A stretch of 6,097 bases of DNA, taken from contig DMKW01000179.1 of the NCBI GenBank assembly GCA_003454135.1, forward strand, positions 1-6,097. The letters are read 5' to 3'. Under the pieces are notes generated by a model, which had not been told where the DNA came from, searched no databases, and saw only the letters and a list, made by a program, of their open reading frames with translations. Source of the stretch: Microbacteriaceae bacterium. GTDB taxonomy: Bacteria; Actinomycetota; Actinomycetes; Actinomycetales; Microbacteriaceae. Positions 1-6,073 of the stretch are shown here, one piece after another. A program made the position numbers and the translations under genes. Each line of letters opens with the position of its first letter. The stretch's first letter is position 1.

Positions 1-2
1 CC

Positions 3-1079
3 TCGCTCGCCCAGGTCTACGACGCGATCGGCGCTCGCGGGCGCGCGATCGCGGGCGGATCGTGCGCCACGGTCGGCATCGCCGGCCTCACCCTCGGCGG
101 GGGCGTCGGCGTGCTCGTGCGCGCCTACGGGCTCACCTGCGACTCGCTCACCGAGGTCGAAATCGTGACCGCCGACGCGAGGGTGGTCACGGCGAACGCC
201 ACGAACGAGCCCGACCTCTTCTGGGCCTGCCGCGGCGGCGGCGGCGGACACCTCGGCGTCGTGATCGCGCTAACCTTTGAGACCACGCCGGCGCCCGACG
301 TGACGATGTTCTCGCTCGGCTGGCCGTTCGGCTCCGCTGCGGCGGTGATTGCCGCCTGGCAGGCGTGGGCGCCGTCCGCCGACCCCAGGCTGTGGTCGAC
401 CCTCAAGCTGCTCAACGGCCCCGGATACTCGAGCGGCCCCGGCGTGTTCGTCTCCGGCACCTGGCTCGGCGACGAGGGCGCGATCGACGCCCAACTCGCA
501 CCTTTTCTCGCCGCCGCCGGGGCGCCCCGCAAGAGGGGTGTCTCGCGGCACGACTATCGCGACGCAATGGCGAGATACGCCGGCTGCGCCGATATTCCGG
601 TCGCGGCATGCCAAACGGGAGCCGGCGGCAAGCTCACGCGGGAGTCGTTCTCGGCCACCTCCCACGTGGCATACTCGCCGCTCGACGCCGACGGCATCCG
701 CGCCATCACCGACCACGTGTCCGCCGCGAAGGCCATCCCCGGCATGACGGAGGGCGGCATCTCGATCGATGCCCTCGGCGGCGTGGTCGGCGACGTCTCC
801 CCCGGTGCGACCGCCTTTCCGCACCGAGAGGCTCTCGCCACCGTGCAGTACACCGCCACGTTCCCGAACGGGAGCGACCCGGCCCCCCTCGACGCCTACG
901 TGCGCGGCTTCCGCGCCGCACTGACAGACGCGTGGGGCGAGGGTGCCTACGTCAACTACTCGGATGCAAGCCTCGCCGACCCCGCGACATCGTACTTCGG
1001 CGACAACGCGGCCCGGCTCGCGAAAATCCGCGGACACTATGACCCGAAGGGCCTCTTCACGCAGCCGCAGGCGTACTGA
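3..1079 (+). CDS. FAD-linked oxidoreductase, BBE-like family (5' partial)
   Basis: This is the C-terminal 358 residues of a VAO/PCMH-fold flavoprotein oxidase or dehydrogenase of the berberine-bridge-enzyme type. The reading frame is open from base 3, so the N-terminal hundred or so residues lie outside the window. What is seen: the FAD-binding segment GGSCATVGIAGLTLGGGVG at visible residues 18-36, then YGLTCDSL, the strand EIVTADARVV, the FWACRGGGGGHLGVV block, and a C-terminal BBE domain with YVNYSD and YFGDNAARLAKIRGHYDP leading to LF. From family knowledge, the Cys in the GxC(P/A)TVG motif (visible residue 21, codon 63-65) is the position that carries the 6-S-cysteinyl FAD link in bicovalent members; the partner His would lie upstream and cannot be checked. 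Such enzymes oxidise alcohols, sugars or alkaloid-like substrates. The substrate here cannot be inferred. The next gene starts 32 nt downstream on the same strand, so co-transcription is possible. Confidence 0.93.
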   Translation, partial: SLAQVYDAIGARGRAIAGGSCATVGIAGLTLGGGVGVLVRAYGLTCDSLTEVEIVTADARVVTANATNEPDLFWACRGGGGGHLGVVIALTFETTPAPDVTMFSLGWPFGSAAAVIAAWQAWAPSADPRLWSTLKLLNGPGYSSGPGVFVSGTWLGDEGAIDAQLAPFLAAAGAPRKRGVSRHDYRDAMARYAGCADIPVAACQTGAGGKLTRESFSATSHVAYSPLDADGIRAITDHVSAAKAIPGMTEGGISIDALGGVVGDVSPGATAFPHREALATVQYTATFPNGSDPAPLDAYVRGFRAALTDAWGEGAYVNYSDASLADPATSYFGDNAARLAKIRGHYDPKGLFTQPQAY

Positions 1080-1111
1080 TCGGGCGACTGGCGCGCGGAT
1101 AGGATTCAGCG

Positions 1112-2383
1112 ATGGAGCTCACTGCGATCGAATCCCGCGTGCTCGACCACGTCGACGAACAGACGATGGTCGACACGCTCGTGGCCCTCATCCGCGTGCC
1201 GAGCGTCACGGGAACCGACGCGGAGTCCGAACTGCAGCATGCGCAGGCAACACTGCTCGAACAGAGCGGCCTCGACGTGGACGCCTGGAAGTTCGACATG
1301 GACGCGCTGCGCGCCGATCCGAGGTTTCCGGGCGAGGAGACGGGTCGCACCGAGGGCTACGGCGTGGTCGGCAGTACCGGCGACGGCACTCCGGCGCTCG
1401 TGCTCCAGGGTCACATCGACGTCGTGCCCACGGGCGATCTCGACCGGTGGCTCAACGGCGACCCGTTCAGCGGCGCCATCCACGGAGGAGTGCTGCACGG
1501 GCGGGGCGCGTGCGACATGAAGGCGGGCGTCGCCGCCAACCTCGGGGTGCTGCGCGCCATCCTGACGTCGGGAGTCACCCTCGAACGGCCGCTCGCAATC
1601 CACTCCGTGATCAGCGAGGAGGATGGCGGACTCGGCGCATTCGGCACGATGCTGCGCGGCCACGGCGGGGATGCCGCCGTGCTCACCGAGCCGACGAGCA
1701 ATCGCATCGTCACGGCGTGCGCCGGCGCGCTCACCTTCGCCATCTCGATTCACGGCCGGGCCGCCCACGGCAGCACGCGGCTGCAGGGCGTGAGTGCCTT
1801 CGACGCGTTTCTGCCCGTGAATGCCGCCCTCTACGCGCTCGAGGCCGAACGCAACTCGAAGCCGGACCCGCTCTTCCGCACGACGTCGCTGCCCTACCCG
1901 ATTTCGATCGGCCGCGTGCGGTCCGGCGACTGGGCGAGCAGCGTCCCCGACCTTCTCGTGGCCGAGGGGCGGATGGGGGTGCAGCTCGGCGAGGACCCCG
2001 CGGATGCCCGAACGGACCTCGAGCGCACGGTCGCCGACGCGTGCGCCGCCGACCCGTGGCTGCGGGACAATCCAGCGACCGTCACCTGGCCGGGCGGCCA
2101 GTTCGCGAGCGGGCGCATTGCCGACGACCACTCGTTTATCGACCAGGTGTCGAACGCGATCACGACACTCTCCGGCCGTGCCGCCCCCGAACGCACCGCG
2201 GCGCCGTACGGGAGCGACCTGCGCCTGTACTCGGGGATCGGAGGGATCCCGACGCTGCACTTCGGTCCCGGCGACGTGAATTTCGCCCACGCCCCGCGGG
2301 AACAGGTGAATCTCGACGAACTCTTCGCCGTTGCCCGCGCGCTCACCCTCCTCGCGGTTCGCCGCTGCGGCGCGCACCTGTAG
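1112..2383 (+). CDS. M20-family metallo-hydrolase (ArgE/DapE/CPG2-like)
   Basis: A complete 423-residue protein of the M20 peptidase/deacylase clan, predicted to be cytoplasmic because no signal peptide or membrane segment is visible. Members hydrolyse N-acyl amino acids, dipeptides or related amides with a co-catalytic zinc pair. Seen in order: GHIDVVP with metal ligands H101 and D103; GRGACDMKAG with the bridging D135; ISEED with catalytic base E169 and metal ligand E170; LTEP with metal ligand E193; the dimerisation (lid) domain opening at about residue 206, with HGRAAHGS and H219; and a C-terminal HAPREQVN with the last ligand H393. All expected active-site residues are present, and the length is normal for ArgE/DapE-type proteins. 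The start is ATG 1112, preceded by AGGAT at 1101-1105 with 6-nt spacing. Its place 32 nt after the oxidoreductase suggests an operon, but the two activities do not form an obvious pathway. The family motifs do not separate acetylornithine deacetylase, succinyl-diaminopimelate desuccinylase and broader aminoacylases, so no symbol is given. Confidence 0.95.
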   Translation: MELTAIESRVLDHVDEQTMVDTLVALIRVPSVTGTDAESELQHAQATLLEQSGLDVDAWKFDMDALRADPRFPGEETGRTEGYGVVGSTGDGTPALVLQGHIDVVPTGDLDRWLNGDPFSGAIHGGVLHGRGACDMKAGVAANLGVLRAILTSGVTLERPLAIHSVISEEDGGLGAFGTMLRGHGGDAAVLTEPTSNRIVTACAGALTFAISIHGRAAHGSTRLQGVSAFDAFLPVNAALYALEAERNSKPDPLFRTTSLPYPISIGRVRSGDWASSVPDLLVAEGRMGVQLGEDPADARTDLERTVADACAADPWLRDNPATVTWPGGQFASGRIADDHSFIDQVSNAITTLSGRAAPERTAAPYGSDLRLYSGIGGIPTLHFGPGDVNFAHAPREQVNLDELFAVARALTLLAVRRCGAHL

Positions 2384-2400
2384 TTCCCGGGGCGAGCCGC

Positions 2401-2420
2401 GGCGCGCTCCGTCCCGCGCC
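2401..2420. terminator. Candidate bidirectional terminator hairpin between convergent genes
   Basis: The arms GGCGCG (2401-2406) and CGCGCC (2415-2420) are a perfect 6-bp inverted repeat with an 8-nt loop. They sit in the 36-bp gap between the M20 stop (2381-2383) and the stop of the convergent regulator gene (complement of 2420-2422), which one arm touches. There is no T-tract on either side, so this is not a classical intrinsic terminator. Position is the main support, and in such GC-rich DNA a 6-bp stem can arise by chance. Confidence 0.35.
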
Positions 2421-3850
2421 TACTCCCCCGAGTGCGCGTCGAGGAACGCATAGAGCTCGGTGTCGTCGACGCCCGGGAACGTGCCGGACGGTAGCGGCGA
2501 CAGGATGTGCGCGTGCAGTTTCGCGCTCGGCCAGGCTTTGTGCACCCAGCGCTTGGACACGTCGGTGGCCGGACGGCGGCAGCAGCTCTCGTCCGGGCAG
2601 GTCGATGTCGCCCGGTTGGTGGTCTCACGGCCGCGGAACCACTTCGAGTCGGCGAACGGCACGCCGAACGTGATCGAAAACTCCTCGCTCGACGCGGTGC
2701 CGGTCTGGGTCGAACACCAGTACGTGCCCGTCGGCGTGTCCGTGTACTGGTAGAACTCCGTCGTGCGGCTCGCCCGTGTGAACGCGGTCCTCGCGCTCCA
2801 GTGTCGGCACACGAGCTGCCCCTCCGTCGAACCGGTCACGTCGGTCGGCAGTTGCAGCCCGTCGTTCTCGTAGCCCTTGTAGAGCGCCCCGTCCTCGCCG
2901 ACCCGCAGAAAATGCACCGGCATTCCCAGGTGCGAGGTCGCGAGGTTGGTGAACCGCAACGCGGCGGCCTCGTGGGTCACACCGAACGCATCCCGAAAGT
3001 CCTCGACGGCGAGGTTGCGCTCCGCCTTCGCCGCCGAGAGGAAGTCCACCGATTGGGTGAGCGGCATGAGGCACGCGGCGGCGAAGTAGTTGATCTCGAG
3101 TCGCTGGCGCAGAAACTCCGCGTAGCTCTCCGGCTCCTTGTGGTCGAGCAGCCGGTGGGCGAGCGCCTGCAGCGCCATCGAGCGCAGGCCGTGTCCACCC
3201 GGGATCGACGCGGGCGGCAGGTAGATTCGCCCGTTCTCGAGGTCGGTCACCGATCGGGTCGAGTGCGGCAGGTCGTTGACGAAGATGAGGTCGAAACCGA
3301 GCTTCTTCGCCATGAGGTTGACCGAGCGGTGGGTGAGGGCGCCGTTGACGTGTCCGACCCCGCGCACGCTCTCCTCGGCGAGCGCCTCGATATCAGGCAT
3401 GTAGTTGTCTTGCGTGCGCATGTACTGGCGCAGCTCGGTGTTGGCTCGCCTGGCCTCTTCCGGGGTCGCGATCGCCTCGCGCGCACGCCGGGCGAGCTCC
3501 CGGTGCAGGCCGACGAGGGACTCGAGCGTGTCCTCGGGCATCGTGCGAGACGGCCGGATGGCGGGGAGCCCCAGCCCCTGATAGATCGCCGACTTCTGCA
3601 TCCGGTCCAGTTCGATCTCGAGGGCGGCCCGCGGAGTGGGCGGCTGCTCGCTGAGCAGCTCGGACACCGGAACGCCCACGGTGCCGGCGATTCCCTGCAG
3701 CAGCGAGAGGCGTGGTTCACGGCGCCCGTTCTCCATGAGGGAGAGCTGGCTGCCGGCGATTCCCACGGCGTTTCCCAACTGGTCGAGTGTCAGACCCGCC
3801 TCGTTTCGAAAGTGACGGATGCGCTGGCCCAGCGTCGCGAGATCGGTCAT
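2420..3850 (-). CDS. ScfR-type (RamB/PrpR-class) acyl-CoA-responsive transcriptional regulator
   Basis: A 476-residue protein from ATG 3850. A GTG at 3859 would add three residues; neither start has a Shine-Dalgarno, and ATG 3850 is preferred because a -10-like box lies 7 nt ahead of it. Seen: an XRE-type helix-turn-helix at about residues 7-61 (LTLDQLGNAVG, SQLSLMENGRREPRL); a helical linker; an ImmA/IrrE-like (DUF955) region at about 170-310, with AHRLLDH in place of the HExxH zinc-protease motif but with the following EINYFAAACLMP helix kept; and a C-terminal ScfR (DUF2083-like) domain with VCRHW (C348), YWCST (C379) and CPDESCC (C418, C423, C424), followed by HKAWPSAKLHAH. From family knowledge, RamB controls acetate and glyoxylate genes in Corynebacterium and Mycobacterium, and mycobacterial PrpR binds short-chain acyl-CoA and an Fe4S4 cluster through its C-terminal part. 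Inference: this protein senses an acyl-CoA and acts on the divergent pckG and on itself. I am sure of the family, but orthology to RamB is not shown, so no symbol is given. Confidence 0.9.
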   Translation of the reverse strand: MTDLATLGQRIRHFRNEAGLTLDQLGNAVGIAGSQLSLMENGRREPRLSLLQGIAGTVGVPVSELLSEQPPTPRAALEIELDRMQKSAIYQGLGLPAIRPSRTMPEDTLESLVGLHRELARRAREAIATPEEARRANTELRQYMRTQDNYMPDIEALAEESVRGVGHVNGALTHRSVNLMAKKLGFDLIFVNDLPHSTRSVTDLENGRIYLPPASIPGGHGLRSMALQALAHRLLDHKEPESYAEFLRQRLEINYFAAACLMPLTQSVDFLSAAKAERNLAVEDFRDAFGVTHEAAALRFTNLATSHLGMPVHFLRVGEDGALYKGYENDGLQLPTDVTGSTEGQLVCRHWSARTAFTRASRTTEFYQYTDTPTGTYWCSTQTGTASSEEFSITFGVPFADSKWFRGRETTNRATSTCPDESCCRRPATDVSKRWVHKAWPSAKLHAHILSPLPSGTFPGVDDTELYAFLDAHSGE

Positions 3851-3854
3851 GGAA

Positions 3855-3882
3855 TTCACATTAGTGAAAGAACGGCTATTTT
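3855..3882 (+). promoter_or_regulatory. pckG: Candidate sigma70-type promoter for pckG
   Basis: TTCACA (3855-3860; five of six matches to TTGACA) is followed after 16 nt by TATTTT (3877-3882) in an AT-rich patch. Initiation would fall near 3889, giving a leader of about 80 nt before ATG 3971. The -35 overlaps the candidate -10 and initiation region of the divergent regulator, so the two promoters could not easily be occupied together. No other convincing pair of boxes is seen between 3860 and 3955. This is a motif-level prediction only. Confidence 0.4.
3858..3863 (-). promoter_or_regulatory. Candidate -10 box giving a leaderless transcript for the ScfR-type regulator
   Basis: Read on the - strand, TAATGT lies exactly 7 nt before ATG 3850. 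That would place transcription initiation at or next to the A of the start codon. No purine-rich ribosome-binding site is visible upstream of either ATG 3850 or GTG 3859, which agrees with leaderless expression, common in actinobacteria. No good -35 is seen at 16-18 nt; the sequence there is GGAAAA-like. This is inferred from position and composition only. Confidence 0.45.
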
Positions 3883-3917
3883 TTCCAGTCGAAAGTTCTG
3901 AATGGCGCCGAAACTTA
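3866..3917. repeat. GAAAG-containing direct repeats, candidate operator of the ScfR-type regulator
   Basis: Three related octamers lie on + in the divergent region: GAAAGAAC (3866-3873), GAAAGTTC (3891-3898) and GAAACTTA (3910-3917). The central copy, read on - as AGAACTTTCGAC (3888-3899), shares its first eight bases with the corynebacterial RamB-type motif (A/G)AACTTTGCAAA as I remember it, but not the TTTGCAAA half. Spacing is 25 and 19 nt, so the copies are not regularly phased. The sites flank and follow the candidate pckG -10, where a bound protein would repress. The repeats are short, so chance is not excluded. Confidence 0.35.
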
Positions 3918-3955
3918 GGCGCAGGCTTGCATCACGACAGATTTTCTCCCATCTC

Positions 3956-3960
3956 GAGGA
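3956..3960 (+). promoter_or_regulatory. pckG: Ribosome-binding site that decides the pckG start
   Basis: GAGGA ends 10 nt before ATG 3971. The alternative in-frame ATG at 3902 has no purine-rich element upstream and would add 23 basic residues (MAPKLRRRLAS...) that do not look like PEP carboxykinase. ATG 3971 is therefore the better start, although the spacing is slightly long. Confidence 0.6.
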
Positions 3961-3970
3961 CGGTTCGACC

Positions 3971-5854
3971 ATGACTCTCACCCCCACTCGGTCCAGTTCG
4001 GCTCCCGCGAAAGCCCTCGCGGCACCGCACCCGCGTGAAGATAACTCCCCTCCCGCAAGCGCCGATGCGCGCGTCGTTGCGTGGGTCGAATCGATCGCCG
4101 CGCTCACGAAGCCGGACTCGGTCGTCTGGTGCGACGGGTCAGCCGGCGAGTACGACCGACTCACCCGTGCCATGGTCGACAGCGGCACGCTCATCCGCCT
4201 GAACCCGGAGCACCGCCCGTACAGTTTTCTCGCGAGGAGCGACCCGAGCGACGTCGCCCGCGTGGAGGCGCGCACCTTCATCTGCTCCGAGCACGAGGAC
4301 GACGCCGGTCCGACCAACAACTGGCGCGACCCCGCCGAGATGCGCCCCGTGCTCGCGAAGCTGTTCGACGGCAGCATGCGCGGCCGCACGATGTACGTCA
4401 TCCCCTTCTCGATGGGGCCGCTCGGCAGCCCGCTCGCCAAGCTCGGCGTGCAGGTCACCGACTCCCCATACGTCGTCGCCAGCATGGGGATCATGACCCG
4501 CATGGGAACGGCGGCTCTCGAGCTCATCACCGCCGACACCGAGTGGGTTCCGGCCGTGCACAGCGTCGGAGCCCCCCTCGTCGACGGTGCGGTCGACGTG
4601 CCGTGGCCATGCAACGAAACAAAGTACATCTCGCACTTTCCCGAAACCCGGGAAATCTGGTCGTTCGGATCGGCCTACGGCGGCAACGCGCTTCTAGCGA
4701 AGAAGTCGTTCGCGCTGCGCATCGCCTCGGTGATCGCCAGGGACGAGGGCTGGCTCGCCGAACACATGCTCATCCTCAAGGTCACCAACCCCCGCGGCCG
4801 CGTCTTCCACGTCGCGGCGGCGTTCCCCTCCGCGTGCGGCAAGACGAACCTCGCGATGCTCACCCCCTCCATCCCCGGCTGGACCGTGGAGACGATCGGC
4901 GACGACATCGCGTGGCTCAAGCCGGATGCCGATGGCCGCCTGCGCGCCATCAACCCGGAGGCCGGATTCTTCGGAGTGGCCCCCGGCACCGGACCGTCCA
5001 CAAACGCGACGGCCGTCGACACCCTCTGGGGCAACGCGATCTTCACCAACGTCGCACTCCGCGATGACGGCGACGTGTGGTGGGAGGGGCTTACGGACAA
5101 GATCCCCGAGCACCTCGTCGACTGGCAGGGCAACGACTGGACCGCGTCATCCGGGTCCCTCGCGGCGCACCCCAACTCCCGGTTCACGGTCGCGGCCGCC
5201 CAGTGCCCGTCGATCTCGTCCGACTGGGACGACCCGCACGGCGTCGTGATCGACGCGATCATCTTCGGCGGCCGGCGCGCGAGCAACGTGCCGCTCGTGG
5301 TGGAGGCGCGCGACTGGGAGCACGGCGTGTACATCGGCGCGACGGTGTCGTCGGAGCGCACGGCAGCGGCGGAAGGCACCGTCGGCGAGCTGCGCCGCGA
5401 CCCGTTCGCGATGATGCCGTTCTGCGGCTACAACATGGCCGACTACTGGTCCCACTGGCTCGAGATGGGTGCGAAGCTGCGGGCGACGGGCACCGCCCCG
5501 CGCATCTTCCAGGTCAACTGGTTCCGCAAGAGCAACGACGGCAGCTTCCTTTGGCCGGGATTCGCCGAGAACTCGCGTGTGCTGGCCTGGATTCTCGACC
5601 GGGTCGACGGGCGAGCGGCCGGCGCGGACACCCCGCTCGGCTGGAAGCCGGTGGCCGACGGCATCGATACCGAGGGCCTCGGCGTCACGGCGTCGCAGTG
5701 GGAGCAGCTCTTCGCCGTCGACCCGGAGGCCTGGCTCGCCGAGCTCGAATCGACGGAGGAGTTCTTCGCCGGCTTCGGCGACCGACTTCCCGAGGCTCTC
5801 ACGGCGCAGCTCGCCGACATCCGCCGCCGCCTCAAGCTCGCCAGGGAGAACTGA
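3971..5854 (+). CDS. pckG: Phosphoenolpyruvate carboxykinase, GTP-dependent
   Basis: A complete 627-residue cytosolic enzyme catalysing oxaloacetate + GTP to phosphoenolpyruvate + GDP + CO2, the first committed step of gluconeogenesis from TCA intermediates. Seen: the substrate-region RVEARTF; YGGN at 236-239 followed by K244/K245; H265 in AEHMLILK (the Lys and His that hold catalytic Mn in the family); the kinase-1a loop FPSACGKTN at 285-293 with the hyper-reactive C289 and K291; kinase-2 GDDIAWLK with D311/D312; NPEAGFFGVAPGTG; PFCGYNMADYW; and the guanine pocket NWFRKSNDG through FLWPGFAENSRV with F518, F526 and F531. These positions run about one residue ahead of the animal cytosolic enzyme, which marks it as GTP-type rather than ATP-type PckA. 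Length is normal, with a Ser/Thr/Ala-rich N-terminal stretch of about 40 residues before conserved sequence starts. The gene stands alone, divergent from a ScfR-type regulator and followed by a long hairpin, so it is probably monocistronic. Control by that regulator is inferred from the layout. Confidence 0.98.
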   Translation: MTLTPTRSSSAPAKALAAPHPREDNSPPASADARVVAWVESIAALTKPDSVVWCDGSAGEYDRLTRAMVDSGTLIRLNPEHRPYSFLARSDPSDVARVEARTFICSEHEDDAGPTNNWRDPAEMRPVLAKLFDGSMRGRTMYVIPFSMGPLGSPLAKLGVQVTDSPYVVASMGIMTRMGTAALELITADTEWVPAVHSVGAPLVDGAVDVPWPCNETKYISHFPETREIWSFGSAYGGNALLAKKSFALRIASVIARDEGWLAEHMLILKVTNPRGRVFHVAAAFPSACGKTNLAMLTPSIPGWTVETIGDDIAWLKPDADGRLRAINPEAGFFGVAPGTGPSTNATAVDTLWGNAIFTNVALRDDGDVWWEGLTDKIPEHLVDWQGNDWTASSGSLAAHPNSRFTVAAAQCPSISSDWDDPHGVVIDAIIFGGRRASNVPLVVEARDWEHGVYIGATVSSERTAAAEGTVGELRRDPFAMMPFCGYNMADYWSHWLEMGAKLRATGTAPRIFQVNWFRKSNDGSFLWPGFAENSRVLAWILDRVDGRAAGADTPLGWKPVADGIDTEGLGVTASQWEQLFAVDPEAWLAELESTEEFFAGFGDRLPEALTAQLADIRRRLKLAREN

Positions 5855-5882
5855 CCCCGAGCCGCCGACCGCCCGCCGCGTT

Positions 5883-5968
5883 CGAGCCCCGATTGTGCCC
5901 GTTTGTCGCTTCTGTCGCCGCTCGACACGGCACGAAGACGACAAAGGGGCACAATTGCGAGGGGTTCG
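5883..5968 (+). terminator. Long imperfect inverted repeat after pckG, probable terminator or mRNA 3' structure
   Basis: The core arms are 5892-5908 (ATTGTGCCCGTTTGTCG) and 5939-5955 (CGACAAAGGGGCACAAT), pairing at 16 of 17 positions with one G-G mismatch. Pairing continues inward, CTTC 5909-5912 with GAAG 5934-5937 past a bulged A, then a GC-rich inner stem; an alternative inner hairpin is TGTCG 5913-5917 with CGACA 5923-5927. It also continues outward after an asymmetric internal loop, CGAGCCCC 5883-5890 with GGGGTTCG 5961-5968 (one G-T pair). The structure starts about 30 nt after the pckG stop. There is no T-tract on either side, so it is not a textbook intrinsic terminator. It could stop transcription, protect the pckG 3' end, or be one copy of a dispersed palindromic repeat. 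Confidence 0.7.
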
Positions 5969-6036
5969 GGCCGGAGGGCGGGTCGCCGCAACGGCCCGTC
6001 ACAACGTTTTGCGCGAGTTATGCGTCTTAGAGGGTA

Positions 6037-6051
6037 GAGAGTAGAACTCTC
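6037..6051. promoter_or_regulatory. Small palindrome, candidate operator of the last gene
   Basis: GAGAGT (6037-6042) and ACTCTC (6046-6051) form a perfect 6-bp inverted repeat around AGA, ending 22 nt before GTG 6074. It lies where a promoter would be expected: several weak -10-like TAGA hexamers (6035-6040, 6042-6047) overlap it, and TTGCGC at 6009-6014 is a poor -35. It could be an operator or a short leader hairpin. No known motif is recognised. Confidence 0.3.
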
Positions 6052-6060
6052 GACGACGCT

Positions 6061-6066
6061 AAGGGG
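6061..6066 (+). promoter_or_regulatory. Ribosome-binding site of the 3' partial gene
   Basis: AAGGGG lies 7 nt before GTG 6074, a good Shine-Dalgarno at good spacing. It is the main evidence that a gene starts there. Confidence 0.6.
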
Positions 6067-6073
6067 AAACGAC

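Noticed and set aside
230..250. GGC-repeat run resembling a microsatellite
   Set aside because: It encodes the RGGGGG block that is a normal part of the FAD-binding fold in this family.
1106..2377. Long - strand open frame of 423 codons opposite the M20 gene
   Set aside because: Its extent mirrors the M20 gene, and its translation is Arg/Gly/His/Val-rich with no family motif. It is a shadow caused by high GC3 codon use.
943..2673. + strand open frame of 576 codons spanning the oxidoreductase end, the M20 gene and part of the regulator
   Set aside because: It crosses three genes, overlaps all of M20 in another frame and encodes low-complexity Arg/Ala/Gly sequence; a GC artefact.
2507..3901. 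+ strand open frame of 464 codons opposite the ScfR-type regulator
   Set aside because: The - strand frame carries clear domain motifs along its whole length, while this one is Arg-rich with no recognisable domain.
3904..3922. Small hairpin GCGCC-N8-GGCGC in the pckG leader
   Set aside because: A 5-bp stem is common by chance in GC-rich DNA; nothing indicates a riboswitch or attenuator.
3902..3970. A 23-residue N-terminal extension of PEP carboxykinase from ATG 3902
   Set aside because: There is no Shine-Dalgarno before it, the added residues are not family-like, and it would start about 13 nt after the predicted transcription start; ATG 3971 has GAGGA upstream.
694..4929. Recurrent GGATGC/GCATCC hexamer
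   Set aside because: I count eight copies on both strands, against roughly four expected at this base composition, and most lie in coding codons. This is too weak to call a functional motif.
5077..6030. + strand open frame of 317 codons running out of pckG through the hairpin
   Set aside because: Most of it lies inside pckG in another frame, its product is Arg-rich with no motif, and the exit into the intergenic region is only absence of stops.
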